In this document: positions 1 to 8,105 of the stretch, in pieces | Layout: each line of letters begins with the position of its first letter | How positions within the stretch are numbered: position 1 is the first letter of the stretch | Assembly (NCBI GenBank): GCA_965243635.1 | Contig: OZ251574.1 | Location: forward strand, 4,774,001-4,838,000 | Origin: Rs1 sp000416275 | Lineage (GTDB): Bacteria > Pseudomonadota > Gammaproteobacteria > Pseudomonadales > Balneatricaceae | DNA length: 64,000 nt | Direction of reading: 5' to 3' | Notes under the pieces: generated by a model | What the model was told of the DNA's origin: nothing | Seen by the model: only the letters and a program-made list of their open reading frames with translations | Databases searched by the model: none | Program-made: the position numbers and the translations under genes

Positions 1-279
1 CGTCAAAATTCTAGCCGCCACTCCCTTTCTTAAGTACTGGCGAGAAGTGCGCATTGATTTCAGCTCTACATGCGTTTTACTTAACTCTTTTAGCGCCCCA
101 CATCCAGCTAACTCACCGTTAATTCGCGCACTCCAAAAAGTAATATTTGGCTCGCGCAACGCTGATAAATCAAGCGCATGAACACTTTCCGGCGGGGAGT
201 GTTTTAACATATCTTGATGATGCTCCTCGAGCAACTTGGCTATTTCCAGACCTTCAAGATTGTCTATCTTAATATCCAT
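1..279 (-). CDS. GNAT family N-acetyltransferase, 3' end beyond window
   Basis: The 93 visible N-terminal residues read as the start of a GNAT acetyltransferase, a fold that moves an acetyl group from acetyl-CoA to an amine. The segment SPPESVHALDL followed by ITFWSARINGELAGCGALKEL and a motif 'RKGVAARIL' at the window edge fits the beta-4/alpha-3 acetyl-CoA loop of the YsnE/PaiA-like branch. The ATG is preceded by GAGGAGGT at good spacing, which fixes the start. The C-terminal half lies outside the window, so substrate and completeness cannot be judged. A family-A MITE lies 26 bp upstream of the start codon and may affect its promoter. The family is confident; the substrate is unknown. Confidence 0.8.
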   Translation of the reverse strand, partial: MDIKIDNLEGLEIAKLLEEHHQDMLKHSPPESVHALDLSALREPNITFWSARINGELAGCGALKELSKTHVELKSMRTSRQYLRKGVAARILT

Positions 280-304
280 TAATACCTCCTCAATGCTGAC
301 TGTA

Positions 305-466
305 TCCTGAATCCGTGACTTCAAAGTGAATACAGAGTGTAAGATATTGGTTTTACGGTGGAATTGAAAAATCTTAGCTGCACCCATAGGTTCAGCGGGT
401 ATTTTTCCAACCGCTGTAGAATCAAGAGCTTGCGCTATGTGGTGCAGTGAAGCCACTGATTCAGGT
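305..466. repeat. Family A MITE copy A1
   Basis: This is a 162-bp non-coding element with terminal inverted repeats of the form ACCTGAATC(C/A)GTGACTTCA; here the first base is T instead of A. It is flanked by GTA on both sides (302-304 and 467-469), a 3-bp target duplication. The interior carries the conserved family blocks GTAAGATATTGGTTTTAC and TTCAGCGGG. No protein is encoded. Confidence 0.85.
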
Positions 467-687
467 GTATGCTAGGAGCTTAACCGAGAACAGCTAGCGC
501 GGCAAAAACTCAGTTTTTATGCTCAACTCTTAAGACTAACTCTTAAGCTGATTAACCATGTGTTTCAGTTACAATTGCCAAAAGCAAAAAATTCTACGAA
601 CAAATGACTTAGCTATCATCTAAACCTCATTGAGTGGTCAGAAATACATGCTAACTTAACTTTTTGGCAAGACCTATCTCTTAAAGA

Positions 688-1766
688 TTTTTTTCACCAC
701 AGAGATCACAGAGGCGCTGCGCTACACAGAGAAAACACTAAAATCCAAAAAACCTAATACCTAATACCTAATACCTAATACTCAGTATTAGAACAGTCTT
801 CTAGGTTTTAATCTTTTAAATCCCTCCTCTGTGTCCTGTGCCCTCTGTGGTAAAACTAGTCTTTTAAGGGCATTTTTTCACCACAGAGGCCACAGAGGCG
901 CTGCGCTGCACAGAGAAAACACTAAAATCCAAAAAACCTAATACTTAGTATTAAGGCAGTCTTCTAGGTTTTAATCTTTTAAATCCCTCCTCTGTGCCCT
1001 CTGTGGTAAAACTAGTCTTTTAAAGGAATTTTTTCACCACAGAGGTCACAGAGGTGCTGCGCTACACAGAGAAAACACTAAAATCCAAAAAACCTAATAC
1101 CTAATACTAATACCTAGTATTAAGGCAGTCTTCTAGGTTTTAATCTTTTAAATCCCTCCTCTGTGCCCTCTGTGGTAAAACTAGTCTTTTAAGAGCCTTT
1201 TTTCACCACAGAGGTCGCAGAGGTGCTGCGCTACACAGAGAAAACACTAAAATCCAAAAAATCTAATACCTAATACTAATACCTAGTATTAAGGCAGTCT
1301 TCTAGGTTCTGATCTTTTAAATCCCTCCTCTGTGCCCTCTGTGGTAAAACTAGTCTTTTAAGGGCATTTTTTCACCACAGAGGCCACAGAGGCGCTGCGC
1401 TACACAGAGAAAACACTAAAATCCAAAAAACCTAATACCTAATACCTAATACCTAATACACAGTATTAGAACAGTCTTCTAGGTTTTAATCTTTTAAATC
1501 CCTCCTCTGTGTCCTCGCTGCCCTCTGTGGTAAAACTAGTCTTTTAAGGGCATTTTTCACCACAGAGGTCACAGAGGCGCTGCGCTACACAGAGAAAACA
1601 CTAAAATCCAAAAATCCAAAAATCCAAAAAACCTAATACCTAATACCTAATACCTAATACCTAATACCTAGTATTAAGGCAGTCTTCTAGGTTTTAATCT
1701 TTTAAATCCCTCCTCTGTGTCCTCGGTGCCCTCTGTGGTAAAACTAGTCTTTTAAGGGCATTTTCA
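688..1766. repeat. Tandem array of six ~170-bp palindromic units (family D)
   Basis: Six units begin with TTTTTCACCACAGAGG at about 695, 879, 1035, 1204, 1373 and 1558 and end with CCTCTGTGGTAAAACTAG. Each unit can therefore fold into a long hairpin through CCACAGAGG/CCTCTGTGG. The units are 156-200 bp long. Length differences come mainly from a nested 7-bp repeat, CCTAATA, present once to about five times per unit, and from repeated AATCCAAA blocks in the last unit. No ORF is supported. A degenerate seventh end lies at about 1757-1790. A single unit of the same family recurs at 33155-33245 and a fragment near 57370. Confidence 0.85.
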
Positions 1767-1796
1767 CTACGCTACAGAGGATAAACACAACACTAA

Positions 1797-1846
1797 TACC
1801 TGAATCAGTAGCTTCACTGCACGACCTAGCACAAGCTCTGTGCTTC
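1797..1846. repeat. Family A MITE fragment
   Basis: The sequence ACCTGAATCAGTAGCTTCAC followed by the AGCACAAGCTC block matches one end of the family-A element. The rest of the element and the second terminal repeat are absent, so this is a truncated copy abutting the family-D array. Confidence 0.65.
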
Positions 1847-1947
1847 ATTTAAAACCTCGGATTCTGGTAGTAGTTACCATAAAATCACTCTATTCTGCGA
1901 GCCGCTAAGTTAAGCGGTAAATGATGGCCACTCAGGATTATTTATGC

Positions 1948-2466
1948 TCAATCATCCGGCATTGGTAGTGCTTCGACATCTATGCCAAGCACCTTGAATA
2001 GAAAACTATAAGACACTCGCCATTTACCGCCATCGCAGTTTAAAGTAACGGTTTTTTGGTTTAAGCGCACAATATCTCCATAGCGTTCAACATTGTTTTT
2101 ATCGATGAAGCCTACCTTATCGCCGATTTTAACTTCATTTCGATCAAGCCCCTGCTGGTTAGCAGAACCAGATATGGCGGTATCAATGGCGTTTATATTG
2201 ATGTAGTAATACGGTATGTTCCATACTCGACCATCATCAACGTTTCTAACCGACACCCTGGTTCTTTTAAAATCAATTATAACCGCGTTTATCGCTCTAT
2301 TTTCAGCGGGATCGAAGTACTCTATATGCTGGCCTTGTCGCAGATTCTGCTTTAGCTGCATGCTGCGTTTAGGATCATCCAACATCTTGCCAATAGCGAC
2401 GTTAATCCTGAATAAGTCGAACCCTGTGGCATGGTTTAACGCGGCAATTATTTCTGAATAGTTCAC
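1948..2466 (-). CDS. Hypothetical protein with two SH3/Tudor-like repeats
   Basis: This is a 172-residue soluble protein with no recognised family name. Residues ~45-92 and ~113-160 look like two copies of one small beta-barrel module: each starts with a G(Q/D)x(V/I)xF stretch, has a central R(V/T)xVxxx(D/C)DG turn and ends in an aromatic strand (WNIPYYYI and WRVSYSFLFKV). This is the pattern of tandem KOW/SH3/Tudor-like domains that bind nucleic acid or protein; that role is inference. There is no signal peptide or membrane segment. It stands alone between the repeat array and the carbamoyltransferase, facing the same way. It is probably a real gene, of unknown function. Confidence 0.6.
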   Translation of the reverse strand: MNYSEIIAALNHATGFDLFRINVAIGKMLDDPKRSMQLKQNLRQGQHIEYFDPAENRAINAVIIDFKRTRVSVRNVDDGRVWNIPYYYININAIDTAISGSANQQGLDRNEVKIGDKVGFIDKNNVERYGDIVRLNQKTVTLNCDGGKWRVSYSFLFKVLGIDVEALPMPDD

Positions 2467-2596
2467 TTGAGGTTACTCTTTTATTGATTTTTCCTCGCTC
2501 GTCAACTGCAGCGAGTGCCAGCGATAATGAATCGCTGCATAAGTTAAGGGGCTGCGTAAATCACGCATCTTCCGTGCACGCAGGGTACTGCCTTGT

Positions 2597-3400
2597 TCAG
2601 AGGCTCTCTAACAAATAAGCAATGATTTGTATTTGCACCGGCAGTAACAACGCCTTCTGCTGATAGCCGACAAAATTTTCAGTCTGACATAAAGATTTAC
2701 TCAGCTCGTTCCCGACAGTAACCGGCGGCGTAGGCAGTACTATTGGACTGCCCAGCTCACGTAGCTTATGCTCAGTAAGGCAATAATTTTGATCAGAAAA
2801 ACCTGCTGGCCAAGCATCTGTCACTAGCACGTCATACTCACCGCTAAATTTATCCGTGTACACTATGCCCTTTTTTTCTAGGTGGTACTCGCGTGGACAA
2901 CACTGAGTAATATTTAGATCTAAAACCTTAGCTAGTGAATGCCAAGATGTAAAGACATTTGTCACAGGCCCCCACAGCAGTATACGTAGTTGAGGTAAGG
3001 ATTCGTACCTAGTTGCCAAATAGTATGCGTCAGTTAAAACCTCGCAGGGGTGCGCTTCAGCGGACATCGCATTAATAACCGGCCTAGTGGTGGCTGCTGC
3101 AAATTCTTGCAATCTTTGATGGTTGGTTTCACGAATAACGTACATTGAATAAAAGGAATCCATATAGCCAGCCAAGTCCTGCACCGACTCCCCAGTTTGC
3201 AAAAAATTAGGCAATTCTACATAATTTATCCCAAGATTTTGAAAGGCTTGTATAAATGTAGTCCTAGTGCGGATCCCGTTCCCGGCAAAAGACCAGCCGA
3301 TATTAGCCGTAACATCACGGTTTAGATTTTCCCGAATATTACGCCATATTTTATAGATGTCAGCTTTTGTTAAATCATCAATATCTAATAACTTAAGCAT
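2597..3400 (-). CDS. Divergent ornithine/aspartate carbamoyltransferase-like protein
   Basis: This 267-residue protein is related to ArgF/PyrB carbamoyltransferases, which join carbamoyl phosphate to an amino group, but it is short (ArgF is about 330). The carbamoyl-phosphate loop STRTR is changed to GIRTR (residues 42-46), and the HPxQxLxD motif reads HPCEVLTD (117-124). The ornithine-binding DxWxSMG reads DAWPAGF, and the HCLP motif reads LPTPP (222-226). The fold and part of the phosphate site look kept, while the second-substrate site is rebuilt, so this is unlikely to be the biosynthetic enzyme. The start codon overlaps the last codons of the small membrane-protein gene upstream (now broken), implying coupled translation. 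The substrate is unknown; a pseudo-enzyme is possible. Confidence 0.7.
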   Translation of the reverse strand: MLKLLDIDDLTKADIYKIWRNIRENLNRDVTANIGWSFAGNGIRTRTTFIQAFQNLGINYVELPNFLQTGESVQDLAGYMDSFYSMYVIRETNHQRLQEFAAATTRPVINAMSAEAHPCEVLTDAYYLATRYESLPQLRILLWGPVTNVFTSWHSLAKVLDLNITQCCPREYHLEKKGIVYTDKFSGEYDVLVTDAWPAGFSDQNYCLTEHKLRELGSPIVLPTPPVTVGNELSKSLCQTENFVGYQQKALLLPVQIQIIAYLLESL

Positions 3401-3821
3401 GATTTTTTAATCCTCTTTTAAACAACCGGTAAATTAACCAGCTACTGGCGACAAAAAATACGGGTATAGCGATATAAAAATGTATTTCTAGCTGCTGATC
3501 AAAGTAATACCTGAATCCGTGACTTCAAAGTGAATACAGAGTGTAAGATATTGGTTTTACGGTGGAATTGAAAAATCTTAGCTGCACCCGTAGGTTCAGC
3601 GGGCATTTTTCTAACCGCTGTAGAATCAAGAGCTTGCGCTATGTGGTGCAGTGAAGTCCCATTATCTGATTCAGGTAATAGTTATGACCATATTCAGTAT
3701 CTTTAGTTGGGTTTAGAGCTTTATATATCTGCAGGTGTATTAATGAGCTACCGAGAAACAAGCCCAGCGCTACAGGGGCCGTTATTAGGCCACTGACTAT
3801 TATTTTGACAATTTTATTCAT
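3393..3821 (-). pseudogene. Small two-helix membrane protein gene split by MITE A2
   Basis: The 5' part encodes MNKIVKIIVSGLITAPVALG plus about 28 residues, including one membrane helix. The reading frame then enters a family-A MITE and stops inside it. Beyond the MITE the same frame resumes with YFDQQLEIHFYIAIPVFF, a second membrane helix and a basic tail, ending at a TAA that overlaps the carbamoyltransferase ATG. Deleting the 168-bp MITE plus one 3-bp AAT duplication restores a continuous 85-codon ORF ending ...FKRGLKNHA. The insertion is therefore recent enough that no other damage is visible. The ancestral protein was probably an inner-membrane partner co-translated with the downstream enzyme; function unknown. 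Confidence 0.8.
3509..3676. repeat. Family A MITE copy A2
   Basis: This 168-bp element has ACCTGAATCCGTGACTTCA at the left and a TGATTCAGGT right end, and is flanked by AAT on both sides (3506-3508, 3677-3679). It interrupts a coding sequence whose frame is restored exactly when element plus one duplication is removed, which confirms the element boundaries. Confidence 0.92.
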
Positions 3822-3924
3822 AGTAATAAGACAACTAAAATATTAGATTTATAGGGACTATCGGGATTGAGCGATCATCACAGTGAGTCTAGTGGTCTAC
3901 TCAATACTATTGCTATAGCTGTTT

Positions 3925-4551
3925 TTACACGTTTAGATTGCCAGTCAGCACTTTTACACTGGCTATGCCGAAGAACACCGCAAACACTGCTTCAAAAATA
4001 CGCCGCGATTTCAGATACAACACCCGTACTTTAGGCAGCGAAAACAACCATGCATAGCCAATGAAAATGGCCGAGCTAGTAAAGCCAACCGTTGCGATGA
4101 CCTTTAAAAGCTCTATGTTACTAACTTCTGTAGGTAATCCCAGTGAATACAGAGCAGCAAAAAACAAGATTGCCTTCGGGTTCAACAAATGGATCAATAG
4201 GCCACGTAAATACGCTGATTTCAATGCTGAAACTGGACTATTTAACATTTCATCTTGATTGGCACTCAAAGCTGAATGCAATGATTTATAAGATAAATAA
4301 AGGAGGTAGCCGGCTCCAAAATAACGCAACACTTCAAACAACCAAGCATTTGCAGACATTAGTACTGCTAAACCAAAGGCGGCTGAAAATGACCACAATA
4401 GAGAGCCAGTTAACACTCCTGCAGCTAGCGCTAGTCCGTATTTTCGACCTTGATTCAGCGACGTAGCTGAGATAGCAAGTGTTGCTGGCCCTGGACTGGC
4501 AATTGCAATCAATGCGGCGATAAATATTAGTAAATAATTAATTTCTAGCAC
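3925..4551 (-). CDS. LysE/RhtB-family amino-acid exporter
   Basis: This 208-residue inner-membrane protein has about six hydrophobic segments and the family's N-terminal signature IASPGPATLAISATSLNQGR (residues ~17-36), where the PGP motif followed by a G/S-rich turn is diagnostic of LysE/RhtB translocators. These export amino acids or related compounds with the proton gradient. The length is typical (about 205-210) and no truncation is seen. It sits alone, facing the same way as the carbamoyltransferase and amidohydrolase. The exported substrate cannot be read from the sequence. Confidence 0.88.
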   Translation of the reverse strand: MLEINYLLIFIAALIAIASPGPATLAISATSLNQGRKYGLALAAGVLTGSLLWSFSAAFGLAVLMSANAWLFEVLRYFGAGYLLYLSYKSLHSALSANQDEMLNSPVSALKSAYLRGLLIHLLNPKAILFFAALYSLGLPTEVSNIELLKVIATVGFTSSAIFIGYAWLFSLPKVRVLYLKSRRIFEAVFAVFFGIASVKVLTGNLNV

Positions 4552-4662
4552 AGCTCACCTCTTTGCTAGAAGCGCCAGTTACCGCCAGCACCCAGCATCA
4601 ATATAAAACAGTAAATGACCATCCCTCAGTTGGATGGTACCGTTTATTTAACGTTAATTACT

Positions 4663-4814
4663 ACCTGAATCAGTAATTTCACTGCGCAAGCTATTGATTT
4701 TACAGCAGTTAGAAATACACCCGCTGAACCTATGGCTGCAGCTAAAATTTTTCAATTCCACTGTAGAACCAATATATTACACTCTGTATTCACTTTGAAG
4801 TCACGGATTCAGGT
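4663..4814. repeat. Family A MITE copy A3
   Basis: This 152-bp copy runs in the opposite orientation to A1, with ACCTGAATCAGTAATTTCAC at the left and TCACGGATTCAGGT at the right. Flanks (ACT / TCA) do not show a matching 3-bp duplication, suggesting an older insertion or altered flanks. It lies between the lysE-like and codA-like genes, 33 bp past the codA-like stop codon. Confidence 0.8.
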
Positions 4815-4847
4815 TCAAGCTATTTGCAAGGGCTGGATTTACTTTAT

Positions 4848-6137
4848 TCAGCTCTCACGAAATAGGTTTTTACTAAAGCTAATCGGGGTTTTTACCCCCT
4901 GCAAGTTTAAGTAACACTCCCTTGGCGCGGTCTGTGCAATGACTTTTCCGGATTTAATCACGTACAATCTCTCTGGTCGCAATTGCAAAGCTTCGACAGC
5001 ACTGGTGGCTTCCAAGATAACTAAGTCAGCATTACATCCAACTTCTAAGCCATAATTTTCCAGCTGCATCACTTTAGCTGCGTTGTCGGTGACCGCCTGA
5101 TATGCTTGCTGCATCTGTTGCAAGCCAGTCATTTGTGCGACATGTAAACCCATATGCGCCACATCTAGCATATCGTGGGTACCAAAGCTGTACCAAGGAT
5201 CCATGACGCAGTCATGCCCAAAAGCAACATTGATGCCCTGGTCTAGCATTTCAGGAACTCGGGTCATGCCGCGACGCTTTGGATAGGTATCACTACGCCC
5301 CTGCAAGGTAATGTTGATCAGCGGATTGGCGACGACGTGCACTTGCGCCTCTTTGATTAGCGGCAGCAGTTTAGAGACGTAGTAATTATCCATTGAATGC
5401 ATTGAGGTTAAATGCGAACCTGTGACTCGTCCATGCAACCCCTGCCGCTGAGTTTCATAGGCGAGCGTCTCAATATGACGAGACATCGGATCGTCACTTT
5501 CATCGCAGTGCATATCTACCAATAGCCCCCGTGCACTCGCTATTTCACAAAGCTGGCGGATAGACTCAGCTCCGGCGGCCATAGTTCGCTCAAAATGCGG
5601 TATGCCACCGACCACGTCAACTCCTTTATCCAATGCACGATGCAGATTTTGCCGACTATTTTTATAGCGTAGAAAACCATCTTGAGGAAAGGCGACTAAC
5701 TGCAATTCAATATAGTCTTTCATCTCCTCTTTTACTTCTAACAAGGCCTCTACGGCAAGTAGACGATCATCGCTAATATCCACATGCGAGCGAATGGCCA
5801 AGGTGCCTCGAGCGATCGACCACTGACACAATTCCAGCGCCCTTTTTTTGATACAGTCGACGGTTAGGCTAGGTTTTAGCTCTCCCCAGAGAGCTATCCC
5901 CTCTAACAGTGTGCCACTTTGATTGAGTCTGGGCTGCCCTAGAGATAAAGCCGAATCCATATGAAAATGACTGTCGACAAAAGGCGCGCTGGCCAGCTGC
6001 CCATGGCCTTCAATATAGATGGCTGCCTTGATATTTAAGTGCTTACCTAGTGCAGCTATCTTGCCATCTAAAATTGCGATATCTACCTGCTGTTCGCCGT
6101 TAGCTAAGTTGACATTTTTAATTAATAAGTCGTGCAT
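4848..6137 (-). CDS. codA: Cytosine deaminase-like amidohydrolase (CodA family)
   Basis: This predicted cytoplasmic metal-dependent deaminase would convert cytosine to uracil plus ammonia; CodA enzymes also deaminate creatinine. From the chosen start it has 429 residues (E. coli CodA 427). The metal ligands are in place: HFH at 57-59, His210 in MHCDE with Glu213, His242 in GSHLTSMH, and Asp309 in FGHDC. The residue after that aspartate, Asp314 in E. coli, is Cys310 here and may shift substrate preference. A start 9 codons upstream is open, but the ATG at 6137 has AGGA at proper spacing and matches CodA. No codB-like permease is adjacent. Creatinase is 14 kb away, so creatinine is a plausible substrate (inference). 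Confidence 0.85.
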   Translation of the reverse strand: MHDLLIKNVNLANGEQQVDIAILDGKIAALGKHLNIKAAIYIEGHGQLASAPFVDSHFHMDSALSLGQPRLNQSGTLLEGIALWGELKPSLTVDCIKKRALELCQWSIARGTLAIRSHVDISDDRLLAVEALLEVKEEMKDYIELQLVAFPQDGFLRYKNSRQNLHRALDKGVDVVGGIPHFERTMAAGAESIRQLCEIASARGLLVDMHCDESDDPMSRHIETLAYETQRQGLHGRVTGSHLTSMHSMDNYYVSKLLPLIKEAQVHVVANPLINITLQGRSDTYPKRRGMTRVPEMLDQGINVAFGHDCVMDPWYSFGTHDMLDVAHMGLHVAQMTGLQQMQQAYQAVTDNAAKVMQLENYGLEVGCNADLVILEATSAVEALQLRPERLYVIKSGKVIAQTAPRECYLNLQGVKTPISFSKNLFRES

Positions 6138-6285
6138 AATGATTCCTATAAAGCGGCTGTGCATTAAAGCTTATTTTTTAAAAATAATAGCGGACATCTA
6201 TGTGCACATTAATGATTAGAGCTAGCGGATGCCCCCCCTACAATATCTATATAGTTGTGCTGTGTGCCGCGAGCTAAAAAATCAT

Positions 6286-6372
6286 ACCTGGATCCGTGAC
6301 TTCAAATTTGAACCCAGAAAGTAAATACAGAGTGTAAGATATTGGTTTTACAGTGGAGTCGCTAATTCAGGT
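6286..6372. repeat. Family A MITE copy A4, internally deleted
   Basis: This 87-bp copy keeps both ends (ACCTGGATCCGTGACTTC and GCTAATTCAGGT) and the GTAAGATATTGGTTTTAC block but lacks the rest of the interior. Flanking trinucleotides do not match. Confidence 0.7.
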
Positions 6373-6474
6373 TACAGCCATCCTTTTGATATTTATATTA
6401 TGAATATACTTTCAAACAACAAGCTTATATAAGTGGACAGAGGATAGAGGATAGAGAGCGCTGATCACGCAATA

Positions 6475-6555
6475 GAATACATTTATAACCCGGCCACCGG
6501 CGAGAAAATTGGCCTGCTACCGACACTTGGCGCCAGTGCCAAAGCTGCTCAATAA
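6475..6555 (+). pseudogene. Aldehyde dehydrogenase N-terminal remnant
   Basis: A short open frame on the plus strand reads EYIYNPATGEKIGLLP then TLGASAKAAQ and ends in TAA TGA. The string YNPATGExIG is the classic N-terminal landmark of NAD(P)-dependent aldehyde dehydrogenases of the GabD/BetB superfamily, which run to about 480 residues. No ATG is present in frame and nothing downstream continues the family. This looks like a decayed fragment of a deleted catabolic gene. Confidence 0.55.
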
Positions 6556-6572
6556 TGAGCATCAAACTTATC

Positions 6573-6677
6573 TCACTTTCCAGTGCGAACAATAATCAAC
6601 CCCAGACTTAGGATCAATAACGCCAAAAAGGTCACTACTGGCGCCTCGATCCCGCTGGACAAGGAAAACACTTTAAA
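6573..6677 (-). other. Orphan hydrophobic C-terminal-tail-like frame
   Basis: A minus-strand open frame without a start codon reads SSGIEAPVVTFLALLILSL followed by a few residues and TGK before a stop: an acidic residue, a proline, one transmembrane helix and a short basic end. This is the layout of protein-sorting tails such as PEP-CTERM/IPTL-CTERM, but no full gene precedes it. It may be a remnant or chance. Confidence 0.2.
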
Positions 6678-6707
6678 CGAAAGTTATTGTGAATTCCATT
6701 AAGTTTT

Positions 6708-8105
6708 TTAATTACTTTGCCAATCGCCGCCTAAGGCCATATATAAATTAATTCGCTGCTCGAGTTGGCTGCGTTGAATCGCCAGCAGATTACTTTTGGC
6801 AGCGATCGCCTGCTGTTGAATCAGCAGCTTGTCCAGCAGCCCGCTCTCACCTTCGTTATAGAGTACCGCAGCCACCCGATAAGCTTTATCACTCTGCTCT
6901 TGCACTTCTGTTAGCGCCTCTTCACGCGCCGCTAACACTCGCCCTTGATCTAAATTATTTTCCACTTCAGCAAAGGCTGTTAGCGCTTTTTGTGCGTAAT
7001 TTGCCACGGCGGACTTCTGCTCTACGGTGGCGATTTCAACATCAATTTCACCCCTGCCACCATCAAATAGTGGTACCAATAGGTTTCCAGCTAACTGCCA
7101 GGCAACATTACTCGGGCTGAGTACATTAGCCAGTGAGCTAGAGGACCCGGAGAGAGTACTGGTTAACGAAAAGCTCGGTAAGCGCGCTGCTTTGGCAGCG
7201 TCTGTAGCATTAAAAGCTGCCGCTATGCTGCGCTCTGCCGAGATAAGATCAGGCCGGCGCTCCAATATTTCTGAGGGAATTCCCGCTGGCGGTGGCGGTG
7301 GTAATTTAGGCAGTTTCTTAGCGATATCTAGTGTGGCACTTGGGTATCGTCCCAAGAGCACTTCCAGTGCTCGAATCGCCTCTCTCTGCGCCCCATCAAT
7401 CGTGATAAGTTGCTCTTTAGCAGATGCCACCTCTGCGCGATTGAGCGCAATATCTTGGGCGGACGACATGCCATTATCAAACTTAACCTGAGTAATACGA
7501 CGCCCTTGCTCCAGTAAATCTAAGTTAGTGCGGGTGATGTCCGCCTGTAGCTTTGCCTCTATTACTTTGAAATAGGTTTTGGCAATATTGGCACTGAGTG
7601 AGTGCTGGGCATAAATATAGTCTGCTTCAGCCGCTTGTGCACTAGCCTGCGCCCCACTGACTCCCGCTTGCAGTCGCCCCCAAACATCAGCTTCCCAGCT
7701 GACTTTTAAACCGACTGTCACCTGAGAGCTCGAACCACCACCATTGGCGCTGCCGGTTTGTGCTCTACCTATAGACAAGTCGGCACTGGGCTTTAGCGCC
7801 GAGCCCGACTTTTCTGCCAACAGCCAGGCTCGATCCATATTACCAGCTGCCACTTGCAAATTGATGTTGTTTTTCTTGCCTTCTGCTATCAGCTCAAGCA
7901 TTTGCGGATCGTTAAAAGCTGCTAGCCAAGTGCTTTCAAGCTCAACATTTTTTGCAGCTAGCGCCGCCCAGTCAGTGGGTGTCGCTATCGACTCCTGAAC
8001 AGCCTTTTCAATCGCCTTTTCACGGGTGGCGGTATTCATCGGTGTCGCACAGGCGCCCAATAGTAAGAGCACTGTAGAAACACTGCTAATTTTTATCATT
8101 TTCAT
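6708..8105 (-). CDS. RND efflux outer-membrane factor lipoprotein (NodT/TolC-like)
   Basis: This 465-residue outer-membrane channel is the exit duct of the tripartite pump encoded with it. It starts with a lipoprotein signal ending in LLLGAC, so Cys19 is the expected lipid-modified residue. It shows the two repeated coiled-coil/strand halves of outer-membrane efflux proteins and the family hallmark GIPSEILERRPDLISAER in the second half. The start codon overlaps the stop codon of the RND transporter by four bases (ATGA), so the two are translationally coupled. The length is normal. Exported compounds cannot be told from sequence. Confidence 0.92.
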   Translation of the reverse strand: MKMIKISSVSTVLLLLGACATPMNTATREKAIEKAVQESIATPTDWAALAAKNVELESTWLAAFNDPQMLELIAEGKKNNINLQVAAGNMDRAWLLAEKSGSALKPSADLSIGRAQTGSANGGGSSSQVTVGLKVSWEADVWGRLQAGVSGAQASAQAAEADYIYAQHSLSANIAKTYFKVIEAKLQADITRTNLDLLEQGRRITQVKFDNGMSSAQDIALNRAEVASAKEQLITIDGAQREAIRALEVLLGRYPSATLDIAKKLPKLPPPPPAGIPSEILERRPDLISAERSIAAAFNATDAAKAARLPSFSLTSTLSGSSSSLANVLSPSNVAWQLAGNLLVPLFDGGRGEIDVEIATVEQKSAVANYAQKALTAFAEVENNLDQGRVLAAREEALTEVQEQSDKAYRVAAVLYNEGESGLLDKLLIQQQAIAAKSNLLAIQRSQLEQRINLYMALGGDWQSN

